Source of the DNA: Mytilus californianus | Lineage: Eukaryota > Mollusca > Bivalvia > Mytilida > Mytilidae | Length of the DNA: 64,000 bases | Assembly (NCBI RefSeq): GCF_021869535.1 | Contig: NW_026262581.1 | Coordinates: forward strand, 117,890,771-117,954,770 | Direction of reading: 5' to 3' | Part shown: one piece after another, positions 45,499 through 57,104 of the stretch | How the letters are laid out: the number at the start of each line of letters is the position of its first letter | How positions within the stretch are numbered: position 1 is the first letter of the stretch | Notes under the pieces: generated by a model | Seen by the model: only the letters and a program-made list of their open reading frames with translations | What the model was told of the DNA's origin: nothing | Databases searched by the model: none | Made by a program: the position numbers and the translations under genes

Positions 45499-45804
45499 AT
45501 GAATGAAGCAGCACTTCTATCTCCAGGAGAATACACGAAAAGTATTGCAAAGAAACTGGATACAGAGAAACTGAAAAGAAGGATTAAAAGGCGAAGTCGT
45601 GAGTTCAAGAAAAAAAGAACTGAACTAAAGAAAAAAAGGAATAAGAAAGAAAGGCGATTCACTATCCATGAATCTGTTTCATATCAACCAGAAATTGCAA
45701 CGATAGGCTTATCAGATACTGAGGCCGTAACTATTCCATCGCCATTGAAACTGGATGGAACAGAATCATTTACATTTTTTTTTATCTTGAAACGACAGGT
45801 TTAA
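45499..45804 (+). CDS. Mutator-like gene exon 8, basic linker and exonuclease start
   Basis: Follows acceptor TATTTCAG in phase with exon 7. Encodes MNEAALLSPGEYTKSIAKKL, a highly basic Lys/Arg stretch (about residues 25-52, coiled or disordered, possible nuclear localisation signal), and an ESVSYQPEIA motif seen at the end of Mutator-like proteins. It then enters the exonuclease at GTESFTFF. The frame is lost in the run of nine T at 45775-45783, and ends in a stop at 45802-45804. Confidence 0.7.
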   Translation: MNEAALLSPGEYTKSIAKKLDTEKLKRRIKRRSREFKKKRTELKKKRNKKERRFTIHESVSYQPEIATIGLSDTEAVTIPSPLKLDGTESFTFFFILKRQV

Positions 45805-46546
45805 GTAGAGTTAGTGATATTACTGAGATAGCAGCTGTTTATGATAAGACACTATATCAATCTTACATTTTACCAAGATGTGATATTTCTGTTGAAGCCT
45901 CAAAAGTAACAGGAATTACCTGCTGTTTGGCTAAGAATAAAATGTATGTTCATGGGAAGGAAGTGGAAACCAAATCCCAGCATGAAGCTTGTTAGATTTT
46001 ATTGAATTTTTAAAAACAATTCAAAATCCACTCCTTGTTGGACATAACATCTTTAATTTTGACATGGCAATACTGTCAAACAAAGTAAAAGAATTCAGCT
46101 TTTTTTCTTCCTTTTGTAATGTTACTTCTGGATTTCTCGACACACTTAAATTAGCTAAAAGAATTTTCCCCCGAAATGAAGTAGACAATTACAAACAATC
46201 AACTCTTATTTTAAAGTCTGTTGGGTTGGAATACAGTGCACACAATGCCATAGAAGATGTACAGTCTCTTCAACATCTCTTTCACCAAGAAATGAAGAAT
46301 TAATGTAAGGATAATGATATTCATAGCATTTGATATTGTAGTTGCAAATCTTCCTATGATAATTTAGTTCAAAACAAAACTGCAAGCATAGACACTTGCA
46401 TTAGACTTGCAAAAAATGGCATATCTTTATCGCACTTACAGATAGCTAACAGAAGAGATGCAAATGGAATAAGATTATTGTTACAAGAGTTTAACATTCC
46501 TTCCAAAACTGCCTCTGTATTCGTTGCTGCTTTTGCAACTGAACAG
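45765..46546 (+). pseudogene. DEDDh 3'-5' exonuclease domain (PML exon 9-like), broken
   Basis: After the T9 run the coding similarity continues in another frame with YLETTGLSRVSDITEIAAVY. This is exonuclease motif I (normally DxExTG), with Tyr where the first metal-binding Asp should be. A second shift lies near 45987 (GCTTGTTAG, one base short). The next frame (45989-46303) holds motif II (LLVGHNIFNFDMAIL, N..FD) and motif III (AHNAIEDVQSL, H-x-A-x-x-D). Beyond a TAA at 46301 the same frame, with one more stop at 46340, keeps a C-terminal segment up to 46546 (for example CIRLAKNGISLSHLQIANRR). The domain would degrade DNA or RNA from the 3' end. In this copy it cannot be active as written. 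Confidence 0.75.
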
Positions 46547-49500
46547 TAAATGTGTATAGTCATGACAAAAGAAATTTCCGTTGCAGGAATGCTGTTCTTA
46601 GATTAAAATGCACATAATGTTTTATCTTGTCAAATTGTACACCATCAAGTATACAATGTATTTATATTGTGTTTTGTCTTGGAAAGATATTGGTAATTCT
46701 ATTTTATGGATTTTATAACAGTTACCTTTTCTGATTTAAGAATGAAACTTTAATATTTGGAACATTTTACGATAAATGCAAAAATTGGAGCTAAATATCT
46801 GACTTGATTCAGCTTTTAACTAGTAACCCAGCACACATATTTAAAAAAAAAAGATCTATCAGAGAAATATGCACATAAAATTTTGCCATTCAGCTGATTT
46901 GGTTAAAGCATCAGTAACTAGAATTCATTGTGAAAGGACACCATTAATCTAGTAAGATTTTTCTCTCTCTTTTTGGAAAACCATACTAGTTATACATGTA
47001 TATATCTTTATTGCGTAGGGATAACTTTTAAAAAAAGACTTGTATCATAGATCAAATTTATTCATTCAGTGTATGATCACTTGTGTTAATATGTCTTTTG
47101 ATTGAGTAAAGCTATTTCAATTGAAATTTTATAGTGTGTCTTTCTATGTTGTGATGTTACACTATTGTTTCAGATAAGGGTGAAGGTTGGTACCTATTAA
47201 AACCCGCTGCATTTGTTTGCACCTGTCCTAAGTCAGGAATCTGATGTTCAGTAGTTGTCGTTTGTTGATGTGGTTCATAAATGTTTCTCGTTTCTTGTTT
47301 TTTATATAACGTTGTCAGTTTGTTTTCGACCTATGAGTTTGACTGTCCCTCTGGTATCTTTCGGCCCTCTTTTAGACAGTTAGTTTTCCCGTTTGAATGG
47401 TTTTACACTAGTAATTTTTAGGGCCCTTTGTAGCTTGCTGTTCCGTGTGAGCCAAGGCTCCGTGTTGAAGACCGTACTTTGACCTATAATGGTTTATCAG
47501 GGTACTCACTAAGGATTTTTGAAGGCATGTCTAGGGACTCATCATTTTTGGCCATGGTGAGTCCAACAGTAAGAAGAAGATATTTTATTGCAATACAATT
47601 TATTATTTTAGCCCCCACGACCTAATAGAGCAATGAAATTACATAAAATTCAGATTTCTTTTAAACTTTTGCTATAAAATGATGATATGTGTGTTCAGTT
47701 AATACAAAATATTTCAATCTTGAAGCATCTTTGGACTCACCAGGTTTGAAAATGGTGAGTCCAGACAGATTTTCATGAGTCCAGGACTCATGGACTCGCC
47801 TTAGTGCGAAACCCTGGTTTAGTTTTACAAATTGTGACTTGGATGGAGAGTTGTCTCATTGGCATTCTTATATCTATTGGGTGTTTGGCCAAATAATATA
47901 TATATATATAAATTTCACATTTTTCATAGCTTGGCCTTTATCACAGTAGATAACTATAATACATGATGGGTTTTTCTCATTGTGAAAGGCCGCACTGTGG
48001 CCTATAATTGCTTACATCCAATTCATTTGAACTCTGGTCTTGATAGTTGTCTCATTGGCAATCGTACATGTACAACATCTTCTTATTTCTATTTACCTTA
48101 CAAGTTCAAGTTGTAGAAAACTGAAAAAAATTATTATCTTACTGTTAAATGAAGCCAATGGAACTACCTACCCAACAATTAGTTGCCATCTTTGTTATAT
48201 TGTTGTTTGAAATTCTCTGTCTTAGTGCAAAGATGGGCAGAAATATAAAACATTGCAAACGACAAATTCTAATGTTAGAAGGTCAATATTATCAATATAC
48301 ATGTTTAGCATTAACGTAATATGTTAACGATGTGAAAACACGGTAAAAAATTGTAAAAAATTTGTGCATTTAGATACAAAAGATTAATTCAAGAACTGTT
48401 AGGAAGGATTTATTTTGTAAAGACGTATGGATTCTTTATTCTGACAGCCAACATATTGTGATAGTAAGGGCTGTGTTATTTTAGAAGCTGATAAGAAGTG
48501 TGATTAGATTTATCACCATTTACTCCTAATATTATGACTTTGGCTTTCATTTGTATTTTTTTTTTAAAGTAATAGGCTACTGACCCATTTATTTTGCATT
48601 ATTATATATCACCTTGTTATGAAACAGTGTACAATTTTACTACAAATGACTAAGATTCAAATAAAATGCATGACTTTCAGGTTTCCCTAATATACCTTGG
48701 TTAATTTTTAAATGAAAGTGTCATTTGACTATTTTGGTACAGTACTAAATGATTTGATATTTTGGGGGGGAAATATAGCTACACTCTGTACCCTATTTCC
48801 TTTATTTCGGAAACCTGAAAAAAAAATACATACTTCCTTCAAGATTTATTTCTGTTGTTTTTTTTTATGTTGAATTGAAAATGGAAACAGGGAATGTGTC
48901 AAAGAGACAACAACATGACCTAAGAGAACAAAACAGCCCATGCAAGGCCACCAATGGGTCTTCAACGCAGCGAGAAAGTCCTGATCCTGAGGCTATTTTC
49001 ATCTGACCCCTTAACAATAACATTGATAATGTATACTTGTTCAGCGGAATGCATGTAAAGATGGAAGAAATAACAGTGTTCCTATCAATGAGACAGCAAT
49101 CTAAAAATGTTTTAACGAGTTGGAACTGTGAGCTGTTGATAACTACAATCATGACAATATCCCAGTTCTAAACATTTGATAAACAAGAAGTTGGAATATG
49201 ATGGAAGTGAAAATGCATCAAACAGTATAATACAGATGAGATTTCATTTTAAAAAAAACCTAAAAAAAAAAAACCACAAAGCCTTGGTTTGTAGTTCCTA
49301 AGAAAATTCAATGAAATTTGCATGCATGTCCACAATGTGACAGATATCACTTATCAGATCACAATATCTTATGAATACATTTGTTATATAAAATATACCC
49401 CATTACTAACTATCAGTGACTATAGTCTATGGTGCAGATATATATAACAAACTGTTATTTTTGGACATACTAGTTCTACTGAGACCATGACTCAACTTTC

Positions 49501-50859
49501 AAACTACATATAATCATGATTATAGAAATGTTGAAATATTTGCATTTTATCTTTCTCTTGGTCAGTGTTTTATGACACATGTAGATCAGATCTCATGCAG
49601 ACAGGTCGACAGGAATATTTTTTAAAATAATGCAAAGATGGACATGCAGACCTGAAAAAACTGGCGTTTGCAATATGATATAATGATTTACAAATTTCAG
49701 TAGTCTTACCAAGATCTTATGATAATATGGATGCAATTTCAGGAGTCGATGAGGCTTGTCAGATCAAAATCTGAAACCTAGTAATTATCAGCCTGATCAG
49801 CAGCTTACTGCATGTTGTGCTCTTGGAGATAAGATCTCAACTACTATCAAAATACAAGCTAAAGCTAACAATTTACTCGCATTAGCACAGAAAGTATGTA
49901 GAAAGTGAAGGATTTTGTCCTTGTTGCTACCACAGCCCTCCAACGTACATGCAAAAAAAACTGACGGAGCGAATGTAACCAATGTCATAGTGATGAAATG
50001 TCATTTTGCCCTATATTTATGTTGGGGGGGGGGGGGGGGGGGGGGTTGGCTATAGTTACTTAATGAATACAAAGGTGGGAGAAGGATGTGTCAGGAACCA
50101 GCACCCACTTATGGAGGAATGCATAGACCATATCCAAGTTCCACTCCTTACGTTTCTTTATTAGCATCCCCAACCCCCTTTTTTCCGCCCGGGATCCCCA
50201 TATTGAAGATAATTGCTGTTTCAAATGAACAACGGAATGATCACATATATAAAACAACATTTTGCACTTTCATACCGTAAATTGTAGCTATGAGGGTTTA
50301 TAGATGTCAATTTTGATTATTTTCTTCAAAAGACCCTTTTTTTGGGGGGTCCGTTAATAGGTCACTTTGATCAAAGTTTTTGTAAAATTTAAACGGTGAA
50401 AATTAATAAAAAGTTGTCATTTGAAAATTATATGACTGATATTTGTTCCAGCATTTTATATGCAAATTAAACGACAAAATATTTTTCCACGTGTATTTAT
50501 ATATAGAAAGTGCCAAATGAGACTTAACAAAGTTTTATATGTATCCGTTAGTTCTCACCTTGCATTTCATTTAAAAATATCACATATACCAATTATAGTT
50601 CATATTTACTTAAGAATATGATACCATTATACAATCAAATAGTGACAGTCATATTCTATGTCGTGCATTTTCTTAAATAAAGTATATATATACCTTTTGG
50701 TATTTTGGACTGGCTTAAATGATGACCGAAACTGACCATATTCAATCAATTCAAAAATTAGAACAAGACGGTCAATTTTGTTAAAACTTTGCCAGAACAT
50801 GTATTGAGGCATACCTATTCAATGGTGTAAATTTAAAAAATATTAAACGATGGGAAAAT
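46547..50859. other. No gene; several mussel repeats
   Basis: Recognisable pieces: mussel repeat at about 47080-47510 and 47810-47880, another tail at 47930-48080, a different mussel repeat (AATGTGTCAAAGAGACAACA, reverse complement of a common tail) at 48865-49160, and a G run of 22 bases near 50024-50045. No exon is supportable. Confidence 0.55.
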
Positions 50860-51690
50860 TTTAGGGTTACTGAGGCCTACCCCCTTAAGTGTATGGATCT
50901 CTCTGAAATTGTACCACAAGTTTCCATACCACAAAGGGATGGTTAAGATTGGCTTTGGGGGGTTATGGCTCAACCGTTTAGGAATTTGGGGCAAAAAAGG
51001 GGAAAAAACAAGGGATTCCTGGTTAATGTACAATTTAAAAGCAGTGTAAGGGAGGTAACCCAATAACAAAATTGTACAATGTTGTACAATGTTGTATTAC
51101 CTTCCTTACACTGCTTTTAAATTATCTATTTTAAACTTTTATGATGTATTTAAATGGGTAATTATGGTTGCAAACTCCATTGGAAATTTGAATTGATATT
51201 ATGACCATATCTTGAGGGAATTAATTTTTTTTTTTTGGAAAAGGAGGGGGGGGGGGGCAATATTTTCTCATTTCAGATTTCAGAAATTAAACAAAATTTT
51301 TCACATATTTGGGGATCTTTTTTTTTGGGGGGGGGGGGGGATGGGGGTGGGTTCAATACACAACAGCATAGTGTATTGCACAAAACCAAACAAAAAAGGG
51401 GGTTCATTTTAATTTGAATTTTTTGTTTGGGGGGGGGGGGGGTGTCAATTCGTACAGGCACAGTGTATTGCACAAAAGCAAAAAATTGAATATAAATTCA
51501 AATCATATAACCAATTCTAAGTTCTTTGACTACAGTTATTCTGTGTCAGAAACCTATTATGTGTCAAATATTGAATTACAATCCAAATTGAGACCGGTAT
51601 CAAGCGCGAATATTGTGTCCGTTTTTGCCCCAACTGTTCAGGGTTGGACCTTGGTGGTCGTATCCAGCTGCGCTCAGCGAAGCATTTTAT
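50860..51690 (+). mobile_element. TACGACC-family element, forward copy with poly-G tracts
   Basis: Runs GGATCTCTCTGAAATTGTACC, CATACCACAAAGGGATGG, several G runs of 12-14 bases, GTGTATTGCACAAAAGC, AACTGTTCAGGGTTGGACC and ends GGTCGTATCCAGCTGCGCTC. It is the mirror order of 39079-40135, about 12 kb away. Open frames at 51212, 51235, 51414 and 51613 follow from the repeat. Confidence 0.7.
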
Positions 51691-53615
51691 TTATTATCAT
51701 TAATCAGATCGTTTGTGTTTTTTTGGTTTATATATCTTTGTCATTGGCAATCATACCACATTTTCTTATTTTATATACAAATTCCGCTGAAGTTGTTCGC
51801 GACTTAGTTCTTAACAAGATTAGATATTTCATAACTGTCAGTTATTTTATGTCGAAATATGTAAGAGTATATAATAATTAAACTTCAGAGAAAAACATAT
51901 TCTTAATAAATCTAAAATAAATATTGATATACCAGACTACACCAGTGCATGAATATAAATATTCCAACAAAACACTCTGCTGATATAGACATTCAGCATT
52001 CTTATACTGTCATATTGGATGCTTAGATTCAAAATAGAGTTTATTTTGCACTGTCATTAATAATGTAGAAAGAGCAGTTAGATTTTTAAGCACAGAATAC
52101 TCCAGTAAAAGTTTTGAATTTGAAGTAAAAGCTTTTAACTGCACAACTAGAAATGTCCGCATTTATTTTCTGTTTTTTATGTAATCTACAACTCTTGCGT
52201 AGAACTGGGATACTTAATTAGAGGAAGAGTATTTCATTGATATTTAATTGAATTAACAAGAAAAAGTATGAATCACAATAACAAAAAAATATTTAAGTTT
52301 AACAATAGAATCATAACCGGAAAAATTCAATGTGTCTGTCAAAAAGTTTCTTTTTAAATCACGATGTTTTTCCGTTTCTCATATGCATGTAGACCCTAAT
52401 TAATACGGTAATACAAAGATTATAATGATTATTATCAAGGCTGACTTTTAAATTGCACGCCGCTATTAAACTAGATTTCATCCTTCGATGTGAGGAAAGA
52501 TGCCTAATGAAAATTTTCTCGAACTTCGATCTTTCAATGTAAGAATTACCCTGAAAAAAGCCCAGTTGGGGGAATTCAAGATGGACTAAACCAGAGGTCA
52601 AAAGTTGCCGTCTGGAGAGAAAATCTCGATCAAAATTTCATAAAACATTTAATACGGCCGTTTTTTTTTATTCACACTATGCAAACATGATAGAATGATC
52701 ATGACATACAGACCAATATGAAAACAAAATATAAAAAAATATTTGAACATACAAGTAAAACACAAAGCACACAAAAAAATAACAAAAAATTACAAAAGGA
52801 CTTAACACACTAGTACCAATCTGAGTGTGCTCGCATTTGCTGACAGTTAATTTAGACCAATAACAATTAATAAAATAATCATGCAATCAAGACTTAAACA
52901 TACTATATATAAAATATTTTCAAATATTTGAAGTTTTAATTTATACGTCAATATAACAGCAATTAAGAAACTCTGTACCACTTAACCAGCAGAAATGAAA
53001 AGAGGAAAACTAATTAAACGAAAGTAAAAAAACATCGTCTTTAAAGATAATGTTACAAAATCCAATATGGACGTTTACTGAGCATAAGACATAAAAGAAC
53101 CAACACTATAATAAGCTATACCAAAGCACGAGGAAAATAAACAGTTCACTAATCACTACATAAGTCACTTTGAAACCAACCTAATACAAACATATGCCTT
53201 GGGTAGATTTAGTGGTTTAACTATGTGCTTCGAAAAGAAGAGCACTTTCTGCGTTTTTTGCTAATGCCATGTAAAAAAACCGTGATAAATTATTTTGATG
53301 AATGGTATACACAAGGGTCAACGAACGGAATTGTGACCATGATAAGCTTGCGTGTGATCATCTGTGAAAACGGATCAGAGATGACAGGTGGATTCGAAAT
53401 TGAAGAACATTGAAAACAAAAGATTAAGAAAAGTTGTGCCAAATATTCTAAGGTCACATATGCCGTGAATTAAAACACTTATTTTTTCGAGTATTTAAAA
53501 ATTTCATGAACGGAAAATATATGGAACAAAACAATTTTGGGTCTTTGATGTCAGAAAAAAGTGTTGACAACTGCAATTGTGATACCCTCGGGGACAAAAC
53601 GAGCATTAAGAATGG
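51691..53615. other. No gene recognised
   Basis: A mussel repeat tail fragment lies at about 51735-51775. Otherwise AT-rich, with short frames only. Confidence 0.4.
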
Positions 53616-53960
53616 TATAGGAAACTAGACAAAGTATGAACGAAATACAATGAAATTGTCCGTGGGGAAAAGGTACGGCGAACTAGTTTTGTTCCAATAC
53701 TGTAAAACTGTAATAATTTTTATTTCATAATTTGTTATGTCATTGTTTCTCAATCGGATGCATTCAATTCGTTTATTCCAGTAAAAATATGCCCTTTTTA
53801 TAGGAGATTATCTTGTGTTATAACTTCCAGTGTTCGAAACGCTTTATTATAATACGCTTTCAACGGATCTACCTGCTTGAAGTGTTTAAAATGCTTGGCA
53901 TAATTTTACGATTCATTTTCTTACAAAAATGATTATAAATGTGTGCTCACAAAATTTCAG

Positions 53961-54146
53961 AAATAACTTGCCAATCTTTCATATTTGATAACAATGTACA
54001 TGCAAGTATTCAGCCGGATATAAACAAATATGTTGTCAATACCAGAGTAACACTTTCATGCATTCATGGTTATACTGGTTCGGATACAGTTGCAGTATGT
54101 CAGGCTAATGGTCAATGGTCGTCCCAACAAACACCGAGATGCACAC
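53961..54146 (+). CDS. Sushi (CCP) domain exon, copy 1
   Basis: 186 bp between AAAATTTCAG and the donor C|GTATGT, phase 1 at both ends, encoding exactly one sushi domain of about 60 residues. The four cysteines are in EITCQSF, VTLSCIHGYTG, VAVCQANG and TPRCT, with the usual GQW before cysteine 4. It differs from copy 2 at four positions (Ser/Ala, Phe/Leu, Ile/Leu, His/Pro). Sushi domains bind protein or glycan ligands outside the cell; C1-C3 and C2-C4 disulfides are expected. The neighbouring exons of the gene are not identified in this window. Confidence 0.85.
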
Positions 54147-54162
54147 GTATGTATATTAATTA

Positions 54163-54971
54163 AGGATGTCAACGAGTACTCGAGTAATCGAATATCGCTC
54201 GGTAGAACAGAGTATCGAATACCAAAATGATACTCGAGTAATCTGTTTCCTGTTAGAATGTTGATACCTTCTTAAAGAAAAAATATTTTTATTAAAAGTG
54301 CCTCCCGGGAAATTAAATATTAATTGAAATTAAAATACGTTTCGAACGTTTGCGTTTAATTGTCATTTAAAATTCCCTCAAACAGAGGTAGGCTATGAAC
54401 AAGAGCACCTTTCCAATGCCTATACTTTTAGCTAATCGTGTCAGAGCAAATCAAATATTTTCATCAGTATGACTGTTAGTTATGTAACAAAGTTGAAAAA
54501 TCGACTCGTCCCACAAAAAGTTGACGAGATAATATTTCTAAGTAAGAACAAATTCGTTCGCGGTACCCTGTGTCGACCCTCAGAAAATAGTTAAAGGCAT
54601 CAGTAAGTTCTAATCATCACTCCTTTGTTGATCATTATGTGTGTTTTTTTACGATTCCCAAATACTGTTGTTTGAGTAATAATTTTTCTATAGATGTTTA
54701 TTAATTAATTGATTAGATTTTTGCCAGTTTACATAATTAGTTCATGTAGTAAATGAGCTATCAATTATGGTATAAAATTCCTTGGACTATTATCTAGTCC
54801 TAGGTAATAATGTTGAGGGTTTTACATTCATAAGATAGAGCCCCACAATATGTAAAATGAGTATAATTTTTGTGCTTCCATTTTGTAGATGTTTTTCCGC
54901 GAGTAATCGAGTATCGCTCGGTAAATCCAACGAGTACTCGATTAGTAAATCTTCACCGAGTTGACATCCCT
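54163..54971. mobile_element. hAT-type MITE inserted in unit 1 only
   Basis: The ends are AGGATGTCAACGAGTACTCG and, in reverse, AGGGATGTCAACTCGGTG. Subterminal GAGTACTCG and TATCGCTCGG words occur in both orientations. Unit 2 gives the empty site (TATATTAATTATCGATT). Around the insertion this site is present as ATTAATTA on the left and ATTATTATCGATT on the right, an approximately 8-bp target duplication as expected for hAT. No transposase coding is seen in its 809 bp. Confidence 0.75.
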
Positions 54972-55149
54972 AATATTATTATCGATTATTATGGTGAAAG
55001 TTTTCGGAATTGAAATCTGTAACAGAAATTACAGAAAATATCTGTCGGCAAGAATTTGATCAGTTAAATCACTTAAAAGTACATGAAATTTGATTACTTT
55101 AAATCTAAATGAAAAAATACTAAAATCAGGTACAATACTATACCTGTAA

Positions 55150-55700
55150 CTTGTTATGCGGTTCGTCTACACAAGACTCATCAGGGGAGCTCAAACTAAA
55201 ACAAGTCGAATGCGAAACTAAATGTGAAGCTCAAGAGGACAGAAAACCAAAAATATAGCGCCAAGTACCGCTGAGGCCATCTATGCCAGGAGTTTGAAAA
55301 CCGTGGTGCTTCAAATAATTTTCAAAAGAACGTAAAATTTACAGAAAATGAACGTTTCATTCATATTTCAGGTCAACAAAGAAGGAATGACCCTAGTCTT
55401 TGACTGATGATACCCTCTGAGTCGAAACTTCCTATCTTCCTTGGCATCGATTCAGTGGTTATAAACACTGATAAAAGCTGCCAGGCGTTTAATTAACCAC
55501 ACCGGAAGTGCGTTTCGTCTGCATTAGTCTATTCATTGGTGATCGAATCATAACAGATGGAAAGTTAAATCAGATACGAAATTTGATGGTTTGAAAACCA
55601 TATATTCAGAAAAGTTGTTCCAAATACAGATGAGGTCATCTATGGTTATGGGTAGAAAACGTATATTACATAACAATGAAGCTAGCCATTAATTGAGTAC
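55150..55700. repeat. Diverged GACTCATCAG-type repeats between the units
   Basis: GGTTCGTCTACACAAGACTC and TTCGTCTGCATTAGTC with nearby TACCGCTGAGGCCATCTATG segments resemble the dispersed family at 9500 and 17100. Assignment is tentative. Confidence 0.4.
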
Positions 55701-55936
55701 AACAGATATAATGTCCTGTGCCAAGTCAGGAATATGACAGTTGTTATCAAATAGTTCGTTTCTATGTATGTTAGCGTTTGTTTTTGTTGCACTTCAGTGT
55801 TTCTGTTGTTCCTTTGTTTTCCTCTTATAGTTGATGTGTTTCCCTCGGTTTTAGTTTGTAACCCGGATTAGTTTTCTCTCAATCGATTTATGACTTTTCA
55901 ACAGCGGTATACTACTGTTGCCTTTATTTATTGTAA

Positions 55937-56710
55937 GAAAACTAGACAAAGTATGCACGAAATGGGAATATTATGAAATTGTCTTTGTGGAAAAGGTGCG
56001 GCGAACTAGTTTGGTTCAGATGCTGTAAAACATATAATTAACAATTGTTTCATTATTTTCTATGTCGTTATCATACCGTCAGCTTGTTTCTCTTAGGCAT
56101 ACATTACAGTCGTTTTATCCAGTAAAAGTATGTCTCCTTTCTTAAGATAATATCTTGTTTTATAACATAGGGTTTAATTTAAACGTTCACAATGCCTTCT
56201 CCCTGTGTTCGAAGCGCTTAATAAATAATGTGATTTCAACGTTTCTCTTGATGTAAATTGTTTAAAATACTTGGAATCTATTTTCTTACTAAAATATTTA
56301 AACATATGTACTCACAAAGCATTCGTAATAATTTCAGAAATAACTTGCCAAGCTTTCATTTTGGATAATAATGTACATGCAAGTATTCAGCCAGACCTAA
56401 ACAAATATGTTGTCAATACCAGAGTAACACTTTCATGCATTCCTGGTTACACTGGTTCGGATACAGTTGCAGTATGTCAGGCTAATGGTCAATGGTCGTC
56501 CCAACAAACGCCGAGATGCACACGTATGTATATTAATTATCGATTATTATGGTAAATGTCTGCGGAATTAAAATCTATGAAGTAACTGAAAATATCTGTA
56601 GACAAGAATTTGATCAGTTTATCGCTTAAAAGTACATCAAATTTGAGTACTATGAATCTAACTAAATAAAATGTAAAAATTAGGTACATTGTGTATGTTG
56701 ATTTGGTATT
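55937..56710 (+). repeat. Tandem duplication, unit 2 (contains a sushi exon)
   Basis: Second copy of the unit described at 53620-55140, offset by 2377 bp at the exon. It lacks the hAT-type MITE. Confidence 0.75.
56338..56523 (+). CDS. Sushi (CCP) domain exon, copy 2
   Basis: 186 bp, acceptor AATTTCAG, donor C|GTATGT, phase 1-1. Four cysteines in EITCQAF, VTLSCIPGY, VAVCQANG and TPRCT. Same length as copy 1 and about 93% identical in protein, whereas the flanking introns differ much more. This points to selection on the exon. With copy 1 it would add two tandem sushi modules to one extracellular or membrane protein. Confidence 0.85.
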
Positions 56711-57104
56711 AGCAGAGTATCTGTATAATTGATGTATAGATGAAGTTCATTTTGTTCAAGTTTTTATCATTTGTATTTCAATTTATATTTAAATGTTACT
56801 GTTAATGGAGATTTAATTGCTATTGTGATCCTAATATTTACGTTCACACAAAGAGTTGATGGTTGAAATACATATTAATCAAATAGACTAGTGAGTACAC
56901 CTTGTAGAACGTCACATGCGGGGTGTTGGCTATTTTTGACACGGGATGACGGTTTTGAAGCTGAGAAAATGCGACGAAGGAAAGTAAAAATGTCAAAATT
57001 TCTTTTTGAGAATTGTTAGCACTAGATAATTTATTGCACAGAAGGAACCGAACCATAACCTTTTTCTAGCAAGCAGATGCAGACTTTCCCGTGCTCGCAC
57101 ATAT

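Larger units (their letters stand above)
28877..46546 (+). pseudogene. Mutator-like transposase / DEDDh exonuclease gene, eight exons, broken
   Basis: Overall gene model: exons about 28877-29042, 32867-33031, 35322-35397, 36154-36499, 37115-37309, 40723-40899, 43671-43755 and 45499-46546. Exons 3 to 8 join in compatible phases at canonical GT/AG sites without any adjustment. The protein has an N-terminal cysteine cluster, a Mutator-type DDE core (Asp in VSFDAGWQKRG, Asp in DVIHVDNDST, Glu in TQANESFN), a basic lysine-rich linker, and a C-terminal DEDDh 3'-5' exonuclease. From the family, the first part corresponds to the 'Mutator-like transposase' domain (Pfam Mutator) seen in many animal genomes. 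The second resembles the exonuclease-like domain of PML exon 9 and its relatives. Breaks: one-base shift in an A6 run in exon 2, shift and lost Asp in exonuclease motif I, shift near 45987, and stops at 46301 and 46340. No exon upstream of 28877 was found. Confidence 0.75.
53620..55140 (+). repeat. Tandem duplication, unit 1 (contains a sushi exon)
   Basis: Matches 55937-56710 from ACTAGACAAAGTATG(A/C)ACGAAAT through the sushi exon to AAGAATTTGATCAGTT and TCAGGTACAAT. Non-coding parts are diverged with indels. The 809-bp MITE at 54163-54971 is extra in this unit. Confidence 0.75.

Noticed and set aside
49780-49920. Plus-strand stretch reading QQLTACCALGDKISTT as a possible exon
   Set aside because: Only about 40 codons, no clear splice sites and no family resemblance.
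51212-51881. Several overlapping plus-strand frames up to 155 codons
   Set aside because: They lie in the forward TACGACC-family copy and its flank and contain poly-Gly from G runs; the mirror copy has no matching frame.
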